Positions 25,403 to 34,830 of a stretch of 64,000 bases of DNA are shown piece after piece; positions within the stretch are counted from its first letter, which is position 1; every line of letters starts with the position of its first letter. The stretch covers positions 7,671,188-7,735,187 of the forward strand of contig NZ_JAQFIL010000001.1 of assembly GCF_029504655.1 (NCBI RefSeq), read 5' to 3'. The notes under the pieces were generated by a model. It did not search any database and was not told the origin of the DNA. It saw only the letters and a program-made list of their open reading frames with translations. The DNA comes from Catalinimonas alkaloidigena (GTDB taxonomy: Bacteria; Bacteroidota; Bacteroidia; Cytophagales; Cyclobacteriaceae). A program made the translations under genes and the position numbers.

Positions 25403-27220
25403 ATGGATTTTCTGAAAGCCCGCTCTCAGGTAGAGCAACACAAAAAAAGTTTACTTGCTCAGGCTTTTATATGGATAGTACTTATTGTCTTTTCCGCCTG
25501 GCTACTTACCATTAATAGTATGATTAGTTTGGGCTGGTTTTTTTCTTTTGAAGAAATTACGGCATGGAAACTGGATAAAACATATTCCTTTTTCAAGGAA
25601 GGTTTGCGGCGCTTTGACAAAACCATCACTCCTGCTTCCTATCAGTTTAGTAAATATATAGCAATATCTATGTGGATGTTGACAGGTGGTTTGTTTTATC
25701 TGTTTTTTCGCTTTCAGAATGAGGTCCTCAGCAAAATAAGTAAGGCATATCTCTTTTGTAAAAAAGAGTTGCAAAAATCCCTTCAGGCTTTTTTGAAGCT
25801 ATCCAGCTTAGAGCAATATGGCTTTTGGGGCGCTTTTCTTCTATCGCTTGTCTTGCGCATCTATCACTACTATTACATGCCTGTGCATATAGACGAACTG
25901 ATGAGCTATTATTTTTTTGTAAATAAGGGAGTCTTGTTAACAAGTGTTTATTATCCCTTTCCAAATAACCACCTCTTCTTCAATTACGTCTTCTGGTTTT
26001 TTAGCCAATTCTTAAATGATCCTATACTGGCAGGGCGCCTTCCTTCTATCATATTCTACCACTTGTTGTTGCTGCTTTTATTCATGGGATTGCTCAGGTA
26101 CATTAAAAGTTATGCTGCTGCCTTATTTTCAGTTTTGATATGTGTTTTATTGTTTCCGTCCAGTATTTATGCTGTGGAAGCAAGAGGCTATTCCTTAATG
26201 AGCTTTCTGGCACTTGTAGCAGGGTTTTCGTTGCTGCTGGCTGTGGAGAAGAAGCGTAGAGAAGCCTTCTTTATTTTTGTGCCTGCCTGCGTATTTGGCG
26301 CTTGTACGGTTCCCGTCTTTTTTATCCCCTTTATGGCATTTATGATGTATGGAGGCATGCAGGCTTACCTTCAGCGAGACCTTCAACTGTTGGCTAGATT
26401 GTTAGTCAGCAGTTTATGCATAGGCGTAGGTGTATTGCTATGTTATTTACCCATGTTTATTTTCAGTGGTGTGGAAGCCGTAGCTTTCAATGAGTTTGTA
26501 GCACCCATTAAAATTGAAAGGTTTTACAGTTACGTTTATCCGGTAGCTTCAGCGGAACTTTTGAGTTATTTAGCAGGAACGCCCAATCGGGGGTGGATAT
26601 ATTTTTTAATTGTAAGCATTTTGGGGCTGATCCTGCTATTTAAAGCAGATAAAAGAGTGAAAAACTGGTTTTTCTTTACCGCATTCATGCTCGGAAGTAT
26701 TTTTTTGTATGCCTTACTTTTCAGATCCTTTATGTTTCAGCGTACGATCACCTATGTTACTTATTTTCTGTATCCATCTGTGGCTATTGTGGTAGTATTT
26801 TGGGTCAAAAGGATTACTCAAAATCAACGGGCGAGAAAAGTAGTATTTGCTTTCCTGTTGGTAGTGCTTTCCTTTGTTTCATACCTGGAGTATCAGGAAA
26901 ACAGTTATGAGGTAACATTATTACCCAATGTATATTATGATAAACTGGAGGCTCATATAAATGAAGCAGTCCGGAAGGAAGCAAAAGTATACATGGGCAT
27001 ATCTTCTACCTATGTACATGTTTATCTATATTATCAATACCTTACTGAAAAATATGATAAGCCTGCCAATATTACTGAAGAATATCAACAGGCAGATTTT
27101 TTGGTTTTAGAAGCAACTTCGTATGATGCCAGCTATTTTGCATCTCATGGTTTTACCCAATGCGATGCTTTGCCTTCAAAAATCAGCTTTTTGTATCCGC
27201 TGATCATCTGTAAAAAATGA
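25403..27220 (+). CDS. GT-C family membrane glycosyltransferase-like protein
   Basis: A 605-residue polytopic protein with about a dozen hydrophobic helices. The first large loop holds MPVHIDELMSYYF near 159-171, with the acidic Asp-Glu pair characteristic of GT39/ArnT-type enzymes that use polyprenyl-phosphate sugars. Farther on EARGYSL (about 258-264) resembles the EARPY motif of the same families. The C-terminal 100 residues form a soluble domain. It begins 8 bases after the flavoprotein stop, so it is the last gene of a three-gene operon. A role in transferring a sugar to a lipid or protein outside the inner membrane is likely, but donor and acceptor are not shown. Confidence 0.75.
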   Translation: MDFLKARSQVEQHKKSLLAQAFIWIVLIVFSAWLLTINSMISLGWFFSFEEITAWKLDKTYSFFKEGLRRFDKTITPASYQFSKYIAISMWMLTGGLFYLFFRFQNEVLSKISKAYLFCKKELQKSLQAFLKLSSLEQYGFWGAFLLSLVLRIYHYYYMPVHIDELMSYYFFVNKGVLLTSVYYPFPNNHLFFNYVFWFFSQFLNDPILAGRLPSIIFYHLLLLLLFMGLLRYIKSYAAALFSVLICVLLFPSSIYAVEARGYSLMSFLALVAGFSLLLAVEKKRREAFFIFVPACVFGACTVPVFFIPFMAFMMYGGMQAYLQRDLQLLARLLVSSLCIGVGVLLCYLPMFIFSGVEAVAFNEFVAPIKIERFYSYVYPVASAELLSYLAGTPNRGWIYFLIVSILGLILLFKADKRVKNWFFFTAFMLGSIFLYALLFRSFMFQRTITYVTYFLYPSVAIVVVFWVKRITQNQRARKVVFAFLLVVLSFVSYLEYQENSYEVTLLPNVYYDKLEAHINEAVRKEAKVYMGISSTYVHVYLYYQYLTEKYDKPANITEEYQQADFLVLEATSYDASYFASHGFTQCDALPSKISFLYPLIICKK

Positions 27221-27406
27221 AAATGAGTGCTGCCTATGCGTAAATTTTAGAAATTAAATATTAGTGTCGATCTATAGATTGGTAATGAGTATCCAGAACT
27301 TTTGACCTTTAACTTTCAACAGTCTGACCACTTAACTTTCCCCTCAATAAAAAATAGGCTAAATTACCACCCAAATTTTTTTACCGAAAAAATAAAATTT
27401 CAACAT

Positions 27407-29176
27407 ATGCTACGTACGCATACCTGCGGAGAACTTCGGATTGAAGATGTAAATAAAGAAGTAACCCTTAGCGGCTGGACACAAAGGGTGAGAGATAAAG
27501 GTGGAGTAATCTGGATTGACCTGCGCGACCGGTATGGCCTTACCCAGCTTATCTTTAAAGCCGGCGTGGATACGCATGGTGAAACAGCGGCAGAGCTGAT
27601 TGATAAAGCCCGGGAAGTGGGTCGTGAATTTGTTCTTCAGGCAAAAGGAAAGGTGATAGAAAGGGTATCCAAAAACCCTAAAATGCCCACCGGCGATGTG
27701 GAATTGGAAGTTAGTGAGCTGAAAATACTTAATACCTCCAAAGTTCCTCCCTTTACTGTCGAAGATGATACCGATGGAGGTGAAGACCTGCGGATGAAGT
27801 ACCGCTATCTGGATCTGCGCCGAGGTGTAGTGCGTAATAAACTCCACCTACGCCACAAAATGATGCAGCATACCCGCCGCTTTTTGGATGGGCAACATTT
27901 TATAGAAGTAGAAACCCCGGTCTTGATCAAATCTACGCCCGAAGGAGCGCGCGATTTTGTGGTGCCTTCCCGTATGCATCCGGGGGAGTTTTATGCCTTG
28001 CCCCAGTCTCCTCAGACGTTTAAGCAGTTGCTGATGGTTTCCGGCTTTGACCGCTACTTCCAGATTGTCAAGTGCTTCCGTGATGAAGACTTACGTGCCG
28101 ACCGCCAGCCGGAGTTCACCCAGATAGACTGCGAAATGTCCTTTGTGACGCAGGAAGATATTCTCAATACCTTTGAAGAGCTTACCAAATACCTTTTCAA
28201 AGAGGTAAAAGGTGTGGAGATTACGGATTTTCCACGGATGGACTATGCCGATGCCATGAAGTATTACGGTTCAGATAAGCCAGACACCCGTTTTGAGATG
28301 AAATTTACTGAGTTGAATGAGATAGCTCAAGGCAAAGGCTTCAAGGTATTTGACAGCACTGAGCTGGTCGTGGGGATTTGCGCGGAAGGCTGTGCTGAGT
28401 ACAGCCGAAAGCAGGTAGATGCCCTGACCGAATTTGTGACCCGACCGCAGGTAGGTGCTAAAGGCCTGGTCTACGTAAAATGTAATGCGGATGGTACTTT
28501 CAAGTCTTCAGTAGATAAATTCTTCTCTGCCGATGACCTCAAAGGCTGGATGGAAGCAATGGGTGGTAAGCCCGGCGATTTACTGCTAATTTTGGCAGGC
28601 GAAACCCATAAAACCCGTAAAGCACTCAACGAATTACGCCTGCATATGGGAAATGAGCTTGGGTTGAGAGATAAAAACACTTTCAAGCCACTTTGGGTAG
28701 TAGACTTTCCTCTGCTGGAGTGGGATGAGGAAATGGAGCGCTTCCATGCTATGCACCACCCTTTTACCTCGCCCAAGCCTGAAGATATTGAAAAATTAGA
28801 AAGCAATCCGGGGGCAGTCAGGGCTAATGCTTATGACCTGGTGATCAATGGAGTAGAGATTGGTGGAGGCTCCATCAGAATACATAATAGAGAGTTACAA
28901 AACACTATGTTCAACAAATTAGGCTTTAGCCAGGAAGAAGCGCAGAAGCAGTTTGGCTTCCTGATGGATGCCTTTGAATATGGCGCCCCTCCTCACGGTG
29001 GTATCGCCTTTGGCTTTGACCGTATGTGTGCCCTCTTTGATGGAGCGGATTCTATCCGTGATTATATCGCATTCCCTAAAAACAATGCCGGGCGTGATGT
29101 GATGATAGATACACCTTCTACCATCTCCGAGGAGCAGCTAAGAGAACTGGAAATTATGGTGAAGCGGTCATCGTGA
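27407..29176 (+). CDS. aspS: Aspartyl-tRNA synthetase
   Basis: Charges tRNA-Asp. The protein has 589 residues, usual for the bacterial type. The start at 27407 ([19 protein letters not shown]) is chosen because it is the family N-terminus; the frame is open 105 bases further upstream but with an unrelated composition. Domains: an OB-fold anticodon-binding domain (1-105), the class II catalytic core with [16 protein letters not shown], the [18 protein letters not shown] motif 2, a GAD insertion (about 290-410) and the motif 3 GIAFGFDRM near the C-terminus. Being the GAD-containing bacterial form, it may be discriminating or not; the anticodon domain does not settle this by eye. Confidence 0.97.
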   Translation: MLRTHTCGELRIEDVNKEVTLSGWTQRVRDKGGVIWIDLRDRYGLTQLIFKAGVDTHGETAAELIDKAREVGREFVLQAKGKVIERVSKNPKMPTGDVELEVSELKILNTSKVPPFTVEDDTDGGEDLRMKYRYLDLRRGVVRNKLHLRHKMMQHTRRFLDGQHFIEVETPVLIKSTPEGARDFVVPSRMHPGEFYALPQSPQTFKQLLMVSGFDRYFQIVKCFRDEDLRADRQPEFTQIDCEMSFVTQEDILNTFEELTKYLFKEVKGVEITDFPRMDYADAMKYYGSDKPDTRFEMKFTELNEIAQGKGFKVFDSTELVVGICAEGCAEYSRKQVDALTEFVTRPQVGAKGLVYVKCNADGTFKSSVDKFFSADDLKGWMEAMGGKPGDLLLILAGETHKTRKALNELRLHMGNELGLRDKNTFKPLWVVDFPLLEWDEEMERFHAMHHPFTSPKPEDIEKLESNPGAVRANAYDLVINGVEIGGGSIRIHNRELQNTMFNKLGFSQEEAQKQFGFLMDAFEYGAPPHGGIAFGFDRMCALFDGADSIRDYIAFPKNNAGRDVMIDTPSTISEEQLRELEIMVKRSS

Positions 29177-29198
29177 CCCGGTCATCATGACCCGGTCA
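29165..29198 (+). repeat. Short tandem repeat over the aspS stop codon
   Basis: CGGTCATCGTGACC (29165-29178) is followed by CGGTCATCATGACC (29179-29192) and a third partial copy CGGTCA (29193-29198). The first unit contains the last codons and the TGA of aspS. Each unit is itself nearly symmetric (GGTCA..TGACC). Confidence 0.7.
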
Positions 29199-29260
29199 AA
29201 CTAGAGGTAGAACCAGAACATTCAAGATATATTGGCAGTTGATGTAAAAAGTCAACTGCC

Positions 29261-29749
29261 ATGAAAAAAATACAGCCCAAAGCAGGACAGGAGTCTGTCT
29301 GGGATTATCCGCGTCCGCCAAGATTAGAAGATACCAGCAAACATGTGCGAGTAGTTTTTAATGGAGAAGTGATAGCTGATAGTAATCGTGCCAGGCGGGT
29401 GCTGGAAACCAGTCATCCTCCGGTATATTATATTCCACCGGAAGACATAAATAATGATTTTTTAAAACCTGATTCCCATAGTAGCTTCTGTGAATTCAAA
29501 GGTATGGCTAAGTACTATTCGCTGGAGGTAAATGGTAAGAAAGTTGAGCATGCCGGATGGTATTATCCTGAACCAACTGAGCGCTTTGCATCGTTAAAGG
29601 ATTATGTGGCTTTTTATCCTTCCAAGATGGATGCCTGTTATGTAGCTGATGAAAAAGTGCAGCCGCAGGAAGGAGACTTCTACGGAGGTTGGATTACAAA
29701 AGATATTGTAGGGCCATTTAAGGGTGGACAGGGAACTTGGGGATGGTAG
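29261..29749 (+). CDS. DUF427 domain protein
   Basis: A 162-residue soluble protein of the DUF427 family, a small beta-rich fold of unknown role. Landmarks are an N-terminal SVWDYPRPP, VRVVFNGEVIADSNRARRVLE (with the arginine-rich turn about 39-44), SHPPVYYIPPED, and a C-terminal AFYPSKMDACYV followed by WGW at the end. There is no signal peptide. It lies between aspS and a DUF4920 gene in the same direction, but the spacings of 84 and 42 bases do not prove an operon. Confidence 0.88.
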   Translation: MKKIQPKAGQESVWDYPRPPRLEDTSKHVRVVFNGEVIADSNRARRVLETSHPPVYYIPPEDINNDFLKPDSHSSFCEFKGMAKYYSLEVNGKKVEHAGWYYPEPTERFASLKDYVAFYPSKMDACYVADEKVQPQEGDFYGGWITKDIVGPFKGGQGTWGW

Positions 29750-29791
29750 CATATTGCAAATTGCAGAATGAAAACTTCAAATTTTACGAAT

Positions 29792-30250
29792 ATGTACAAA
29801 TATCTGATTGTGTTAAACTTACTACTGTTTCCTGTATTGGCAGCAACAGCTCAGAAAGCTGAAAATTTCGGTACTGAAATCCTGGATGAAGGTGCTCTTC
29901 AGCCTGCCGAATTTATTCAGGAAATGGATGGTAAGATAGAACAGGAGGTTAAACTTTCTGCCAAAGTTAATGATGTTTGTCAGGTGAAAGGCTGCTGGAT
30001 GACACTTGATCTTGAGAATGGTGAAGAAGTAATGGTTCGCTTCAAGGATTATGGTTTTTTTGTGCCTAAAAATGCGAGTGGCAAAACAGCCATAGTAGAA
30101 GGCCGAGCCTATTTTGATGAGGTTCCTGTAGAGACTTTACGTCATTATGCAGAAGACGCCGGCAAATCCCAGGAAGAAATTAATGCCATCACAGAGCCGG
30201 AAATGCGCCTTTCTTTTGTTGCCGATGGCGTAATTCTTAAACAAGAATAA
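29792..30250 (+). CDS. DUF4920 domain exported protein
   Basis: A 152-residue protein with a signal peptide ending at ATAQ when started at the ATG at 29792 (MYKYLIVLNLLLF). An ATG 24 bases upstream would place eight polar residues before the signal. The mature part carries the family pattern CQVKGCWMTLDLENG near 67-81 with two cysteines, followed by VMVRFKDYGFFVPK and EGRAYFDE. The fold is OB-like and may bind metal through the Cys pair, which is an inference. It is followed by a strong terminator. Confidence 0.85.
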   Translation: MYKYLIVLNLLLFPVLAATAQKAENFGTEILDEGALQPAEFIQEMDGKIEQEVKLSAKVNDVCQVKGCWMTLDLENGEEVMVRFKDYGFFVPKNASGKTAIVEGRAYFDEVPVETLRHYAEDAGKSQEEINAITEPEMRLSFVADGVILKQE

Positions 30251-30272
30251 TATTGAACCCAATATTGATAAC

Positions 30273-30295
30273 AGCCCGCTATGTGCGGGCTTTTT
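30273..30295 (+). terminator. Rho-independent terminator after the DUF4920 gene
   Basis: AGCCCGC (30273-30279), a five-base loop and GCGGGCT (30285-30291) are followed by TTTT. The stem is perfect and GC-rich. Confidence 0.92.
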
Positions 30296-30351
30296 CATTT
30301 ATGGTAGCATGATTTTACAGCGTATATGATAATTTACATCATAGCAAACTG

Positions 30352-30359
30352 TATATTTG
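30352..30359 (+). promoter_or_regulatory. Promoter -7 box for alanine dehydrogenase
   Basis: TATATTTG matches TAnnTTTG exactly, 60 bases before the ald start and just after the preceding terminator. The expected TTTG box about 19 bases upstream is absent; the nearest is TTTA at 15 bases. Confidence 0.5.
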
Positions 30360-30418
30360 CAGCCTGATTTTAAGATGTCATTTAAATGTGTTTGTGAGAT
30401 AGTTAAACTGATAATGTA

Positions 30419-31546
30419 ATGATTGTTGGAGTTCCTAAGGAAATTAAAAATAATGAAAACCGCGTAGGTTTGACGCCAGCCGGTGTAAAAGAACTGACAA
30501 AATTAGGGCATACTGTTAAAGTACAGCGTACTGCTGGTGAGGGTAGTGGTTTTACGGATGAGCTGTACGAAGAAGCGGGTGCAAGTATACTACCGGATAT
30601 AGCGTCAGTATATGGAGAGGCTGAGATGATTATCAAAGTCAAAGAGCCTATAGAACCTGAATATAAGTTGATCAAAAAAGATCAATTGGTATTCACTTAT
30701 TTTCACTTTGCTTCCAGTGAAGCGCTGACCAAAGCCATGATTGAAACTGGGGCTATTTGTCTGGCTTATGAAACAGTGGAGTTACCGGATCGTAGCTTGC
30801 CTTTGTTAGTTCCCATGTCAGAGGTAGCCGGTCGCATGGCCATTCAGCAGGGGGCCAAATACCTGGAAAAACCACTCAAAGGCCGTGGAATTTTACTGGG
30901 AGGTGTGCCTGGTGTAAGGCCGGCGAAAGTACTCATTTTAGGAGGGGGTATTGTAGGCATGCAAGCAGCTAAGATGGCTGCCGGGCTGGGTGCAGACGTT
31001 ACCATCATGGATACTAATCTCAACCGTCTTCGCTATCTGTCTGATATTCTGCCTGCCAATGTTTCTACCATGATGTCTAACGAATACAATATTAGGGCTA
31101 TGCTCGGGCAGGTAGATTTGATCGTCGGAGCGGTGCTTATTCCCGGGGCTAAGGCGCCCAAGCTGATCACCAGAGATATGCTCAAAGATATGCAGCCCGG
31201 TGCCGTATTGGTTGACGTAGCGGTGGATCAGGGGGGATGTATTGAAACCTGTACGCCTACAACACATGAAAAGCCGACATTTATCATTGACGATGTCGTT
31301 CACTATTGTGTAGCCAATATGCCTGGGGCAGTGCCTTATACTTCTACCATCGCACTTAACAACGCTACTCTGCCTTATGCTATTCAACTGGCAAATCTGG
31401 GGTGGGAAAAAGCTTGTGCCACAATGGAGCCTCTAAAGAAAGGTCTAAATGTCGTGAAAGGAGATGTAGTATACCAAAGCGTAGCGGAAGCTTTTAACAT
31501 GCCTTTTGTAGAAGTGGAAAAATATATTGAGAAGGCTACCGTTTAG
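30419..31546 (+). CDS. ald: Alanine dehydrogenase
   Basis: Converts L-alanine and NAD to pyruvate and ammonia, and the reverse. The 375-residue length is usual. Conserved residues fall at their family positions: Arg15 (NENRVGLTP), Lys75 (IIKVKEP) and His96 (YFHFAS). The Rossmann motif is LILGGGIVGMQAA (about 172-184), and DVAVDQGGCIETCTPTTH (about 267-284) carries the catalytic Asp. It is monocistronic between two terminators. The N-terminal half resembles the transhydrogenase alpha subunit found at 60852, which belongs to the same superfamily, but the two are distinct. Confidence 0.97.
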   Translation: MIVGVPKEIKNNENRVGLTPAGVKELTKLGHTVKVQRTAGEGSGFTDELYEEAGASILPDIASVYGEAEMIIKVKEPIEPEYKLIKKDQLVFTYFHFASSEALTKAMIETGAICLAYETVELPDRSLPLLVPMSEVAGRMAIQQGAKYLEKPLKGRGILLGGVPGVRPAKVLILGGGIVGMQAAKMAAGLGADVTIMDTNLNRLRYLSDILPANVSTMMSNEYNIRAMLGQVDLIVGAVLIPGAKAPKLITRDMLKDMQPGAVLVDVAVDQGGCIETCTPTTHEKPTFIIDDVVHYCVANMPGAVPYTSTIALNNATLPYAIQLANLGWEKACATMEPLKKGLNVVKGDVVYQSVAEAFNMPFVEVEKYIEKATV

Positions 31547-31573
31547 CTGAATTAATGAATGTACAATGAGAAG

Positions 31574-31599
31574 GCAGGGAGTTTGTCCCTGCTTTTTTT
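31574..31599 (+). terminator. Rho-independent terminator after ald
   Basis: GCAGGGA (31574-31580), loop GTTTG and TCCCTGC (31586-31592) are followed by seven T. It abuts the end of the convergent HsdR_N-like gene at 31598. Confidence 0.9.
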
Positions 31600-32056
31600 A
31601 TGTGGTGCAGATTTCCTCAAAATCAGGAAGCGTATCCATAAAAGAAAACGATTTTCTCTGATGATCTATCTGGCAGCAGTAATGTTCCAATCCATTAGAC
31701 AATAGTAGATAAGAAGCTTTCAATGTGCCATTATAAATAGAAGACTGTTCAAATACCCTTTGATCAATCGGCACTTTAAAAGACTTACATTCCAGAAGAA
31801 GTAATGGTTTTCCCTGCCTGTCAAATACTACTGCATCTGTTCTTTTGGCCAGCTTGTTGTACATTAATCCTCCCTCTACCTTGATTAATGCCTTGGGAAA
31901 AGACAAATGGTTGATCAGGAAGTGTATCAGATGCTGTCGCACCCATTCTTCTGGTGTGAGGGCTACATATTTTCTTCTGATAATGTCATAGATAACAGCT
32001 TTTCCTCCTACTTTTTGTACTTTGTAGTCGTAGGAAGGTAAATTGAGGTTTACCAT
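31598..32056 (-). CDS. HsdR N-terminal-like nuclease domain protein
   Basis: A 152-residue protein matching the stand-alone HSDR_N_2 proteins common in Bacteroidota. The PD-(D/E)xK nuclease core is visible: Asp74 in KRTDAVVFD, followed by LLLLECKS with Glu89, Cys90 and Lys91, then the Gln of the following helix (FEQSSIYN). There is no helicase, methylase or specificity gene nearby, so it is not a type I restriction system. Its cellular role is unknown, possibly DNA repair. It faces away from the AMP nucleosidase gene, with 42 bases between the starts. Confidence 0.85.
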   Translation of the reverse strand: MVNLNLPSYDYKVQKVGGKAVIYDIIRRKYVALTPEEWVRQHLIHFLINHLSFPKALIKVEGGLMYNKLAKRTDAVVFDRQGKPLLLLECKSFKVPIDQRVFEQSSIYNGTLKASYLLLSNGLEHYCCQIDHQRKSFSFMDTLPDFEEICTT

Positions 32057-32098
32057 AAGTTAAATCTATGGATATATTTTTTCTCATAAAAGAGAGAT

Positions 32099-32869
32099 AT
32101 GAAAGATAAACAAGCAATAGTTCAGGATTGGCTCCCCCGCTACACTGGTACGGCCCTGGATGCGTTTGGTGAGTATATTCTCCTTACCAATTTTTTTAAT
32201 TATGTAGAGATGTTTGCCACCCAGTTTAATGTGGAAATTAAAGGCATTGGCCGCCCTATGCAGACCGCTACTGCTAATAATATTACCATGATCAACTTTG
32301 GCATGGGAAGTGCCAATGCGGCAACGGTGATGGATTTATTGTCAGCGATCAAGCCTGCAGCTGCGCTTTTTTTGGGCAAGTGTGGTGGGCTAAAAAAAAC
32401 ACAAGTCGGTGACTTGATCCTTCCTATCGCTGCCATTCGCGGTGAAGGTACCAGCGATGACTATATGCCTCCTGAGGTTCCTGCCCTACCCTCGTTCCGA
32501 CTGCAACGCGCAGTCTCTTCCATGATCAAAAAACACCAGTTAGATTACTGGACGGGAACCATTTATACTACCAACCGCCGGGTATGGGAGCACGATAAAG
32601 GTTTTAAAAAATACTTAAAAAAAATTAGGGCGCTGGGAATCGATATGGAAACGGCTACCTTGTTTATTGTTGGCTTTATGAATAAAATTCCTCACGGAGC
32701 TTTGCTCCTGGTATCAGATTTGCCTATGATTGCGGAAGGAGTAAAAACAGAAAAAAGTGACGCTGAAGTGACCAGCCGTTTTGCCGCCAAACATGTGCAG
32801 ATTGGTATTGATGCACTTCTGGAGCTCATTAACTCCGGAGAATCTGTAAAACATCTTCGTTTTGAGTAA
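32099..32869 (+). CDS. amn: AMP nucleosidase
   Basis: Splits AMP into adenine and ribose 5-phosphate. The 256-residue protein is the short Bacteroidota form with the PNP/UDP phosphorylase fold and lacks the N-terminal domain of the E. coli enzyme (about 480 residues). The nucleoside-binding features are visible as FLGKCGGLKKTQVGDLILP (around 90-109) and the ribose-binding GIDMETATLF (about 180-189), then LLVSDLPM. It is probably a single gene, with the SLC13 gene 46 bases downstream. The gene symbol follows family naming. Confidence 0.9.
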   Translation: MKDKQAIVQDWLPRYTGTALDAFGEYILLTNFFNYVEMFATQFNVEIKGIGRPMQTATANNITMINFGMGSANAATVMDLLSAIKPAAALFLGKCGGLKKTQVGDLILPIAAIRGEGTSDDYMPPEVPALPSFRLQRAVSSMIKKHQLDYWTGTIYTTNRRVWEHDKGFKKYLKKIRALGIDMETATLFIVGFMNKIPHGALLLVSDLPMIAEGVKTEKSDAEVTSRFAAKHVQIGIDALLELINSGESVKHLRFE

Positions 32870-32915
32870 AGTCAGTAAATTAATTTTCCTATTAGTCTAG
32901 TATAGCTATAGATTT

Positions 32916-34712
32916 ATGTTACCAATTGCATGGCAGCAGTTCATTGTATTAGGGGGTATTCTTGTATTATTCGTTTGCATCTACAGAGAATGGATCAGGC
33001 CTTCACTGGGTTTTTTGCTCACAGTGCTTGTATTTGTTATTCTTAGTATCATTACCCCTGAGGAGATGCTCTCCGGTTTTTCTAATCAGTCTATCGGCAG
33101 CATCGTTTTGCTCATCCTCATTAGCGCTGCACTTCGTAAAAATTTTCAGGTAGAAGCGGTTATTGAAAGCATTTACAAATTTGGAAGAAGGCATGCTGTA
33201 CTTAGCTATCGTTCTTTTTTATTCAGAATGATGATACAAGTAGCCGTATTTTCATCTTTTATTAATAATACCCCTATCGTTGCTCTCATGACCCCATATG
33301 TATTTAACTGGGGTAAACGAAACAACATATCTCCTTCCAAACTACTGATTCCTTTGTCATACGCAACCATTATGGGGGGGATGCTTACCATAATCGGAAC
33401 CTCAACTACATTGGTACTTAATGGCTTTATGCTGGATTACAACATTGCCTACTTAAATGCTATAGACCTGCTTTATATTGGTGGTGCAGTTTGTTTTACT
33501 GGTATTTTACTTATTGGTATTGTAGGCCACAGGCTTCTGCCGGACAACAAAGATATACTGGAAAGCTTTAGTAAGAATAAGCGTGAGTATCTGGTAGAGA
33601 CGATACTTGAGCATAATTCTCCTTTAAGAGGTAAAACTATCGTAGAAGCAGGACTGAGAAGCCTTAAAGGGGTTTACCTGGTTGAGATTATTCGTAGTGA
33701 AGAAACCTTATCTCCGGTAGAGCCTACCGAAAAAATAGTAGAGAATGATGTTTTAATTTTTGCCGGGGATACAGAGAATATCGTAGAGCTCCTAAACAAT
33801 GGGCGAGGACTGGTTTTACCCAAGCCTGCCGATACCCGTAATGAGGACAAAGTAAATATTATGGAGGCTGTAGTGGGAACAAATTCCAGCCTTGTAGGAC
33901 ATACTCCTAAAGAAATGAAGTTTCGTAAGCGCTATGATGCAGCAATTGTGGCGATACACAGAAATGGTGAGCGACTGAGTGGAAAAATAGGAGACATACA
34001 ATTGAGCCAGGGGGATTTATTGCTGCTGTATGCCGGAAAAGAGTTTAAAGATAGAGTTGATCTGTACCGCGATATATTTATCGTCTCTCAGGTAAAAGAG
34101 TTTCTCAGGCCTAACAGGAGGAAGGTTACATCATTTCTGATCGTAGCACTTGCTGCCATTGCGATGGTAGTCTTCGGTTATTTTACGCTGTTTGTTTCCT
34201 TATTAATCATTTTTGCCATCATGATAGCCCTAAGGATGGTTTCTATCAATGATATCAAAAATGAGATTGATATCAATATGATTTCAATCCTGGTATTTTC
34301 GCTGGCTATTGGTCAGGCTATGATTAAAACGGGTAGTGGCGACCTTATTGCCACAGGTCTTCTAAATCTGACACAGGGATTTGGCACTATGGGAATTCTG
34401 GCTAGCCTGTTAGTCATCACCACCATACTTACTTCTTTTATCACCAATGTAGGCGCAGTGTCTATTACTTTTCCCTTAGCATATTCTATTAGTAATAGTT
34501 TGGGCGTTGATGGTATGCCTTTTTATCTGGGAATCGCCTATGCCGCTTCAGCGGCCTTCCTGACGCCTATCGGGTATCAGACCAATCTGATCGTATATGG
34601 TCCGGGTGGATATACTTTCAAGGATTTTATGAGAATAGGATTACCTGTATGTATTGTCTACTTACTCACTGTATTATTAATGATCAACTGGCTATTTGCT
34701 GATGTCCTTTGA
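32916..34712 (+). CDS. SLC13-family permease with two RCK_C (TrkA_C) domains
   Basis: A 598-residue membrane transporter. The N-terminal helices (about 8-205) include a SNQSIGSIVLL region and SSFINNTPIVALMTPYV near 111-127, where the Asn-Asn-Thr-Pro pattern is a SLC13/DASS signature. Two RCK_C domains occupy about 220-300 and 310-395 in the middle, and further helices (about 405-595) hold FITNVGAVSITFPL, the second Asn-Thr/Val repeat. Such proteins couple sodium or another ion to uptake of sulfate, dicarboxylates or related anions; the RCK_C insert suggests control by a ligand. The substrate is not determined. There is no partner gene in the same operon. Confidence 0.9.
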   Translation: MLPIAWQQFIVLGGILVLFVCIYREWIRPSLGFLLTVLVFVILSIITPEEMLSGFSNQSIGSIVLLILISAALRKNFQVEAVIESIYKFGRRHAVLSYRSFLFRMMIQVAVFSSFINNTPIVALMTPYVFNWGKRNNISPSKLLIPLSYATIMGGMLTIIGTSTTLVLNGFMLDYNIAYLNAIDLLYIGGAVCFTGILLIGIVGHRLLPDNKDILESFSKNKREYLVETILEHNSPLRGKTIVEAGLRSLKGVYLVEIIRSEETLSPVEPTEKIVENDVLIFAGDTENIVELLNNGRGLVLPKPADTRNEDKVNIMEAVVGTNSSLVGHTPKEMKFRKRYDAAIVAIHRNGERLSGKIGDIQLSQGDLLLLYAGKEFKDRVDLYRDIFIVSQVKEFLRPNRRKVTSFLIVALAAIAMVVFGYFTLFVSLLIIFAIMIALRMVSINDIKNEIDINMISILVFSLAIGQAMIKTGSGDLIATGLLNLTQGFGTMGILASLLVITTILTSFITNVGAVSITFPLAYSISNSLGVDGMPFYLGIAYAASAAFLTPIGYQTNLIVYGPGGYTFKDFMRIGLPVCIVYLLTVLLMINWLFADVL

Positions 34713-34781
34713 CAACGGTCCTGATGTAGACGCTTCTTTTTTATTGATATACTAATCTTTTCTCTGCCAGAGCAATAAAAA

Positions 34782-34807
34782 AAGCCATCCGGAGAACCGA
34801 ATGGCTT
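34782..34807 (-). terminator. Terminator for the exbB-exbD operon
   Basis: AAGCCAT-C-CGG (34782-34792) pairs with CCG-A-ATGGCTT (34797-34807). On the minus strand the stem is followed by a run of T (34775-34782), so it ends the operon of minus-strand genes above. The plus-strand tail is not T-rich. Confidence 0.82.
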
Positions 34808-34830
34808 ATCAGGTTGTATAGTGTAAATAT

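Noticed and set aside
31598..32056. A type I restriction system
   Set aside because: Only an HsdR_N-like nuclease domain is present; no helicase, methylase or specificity gene is near, and such stand-alone genes are common in Bacteroidota.
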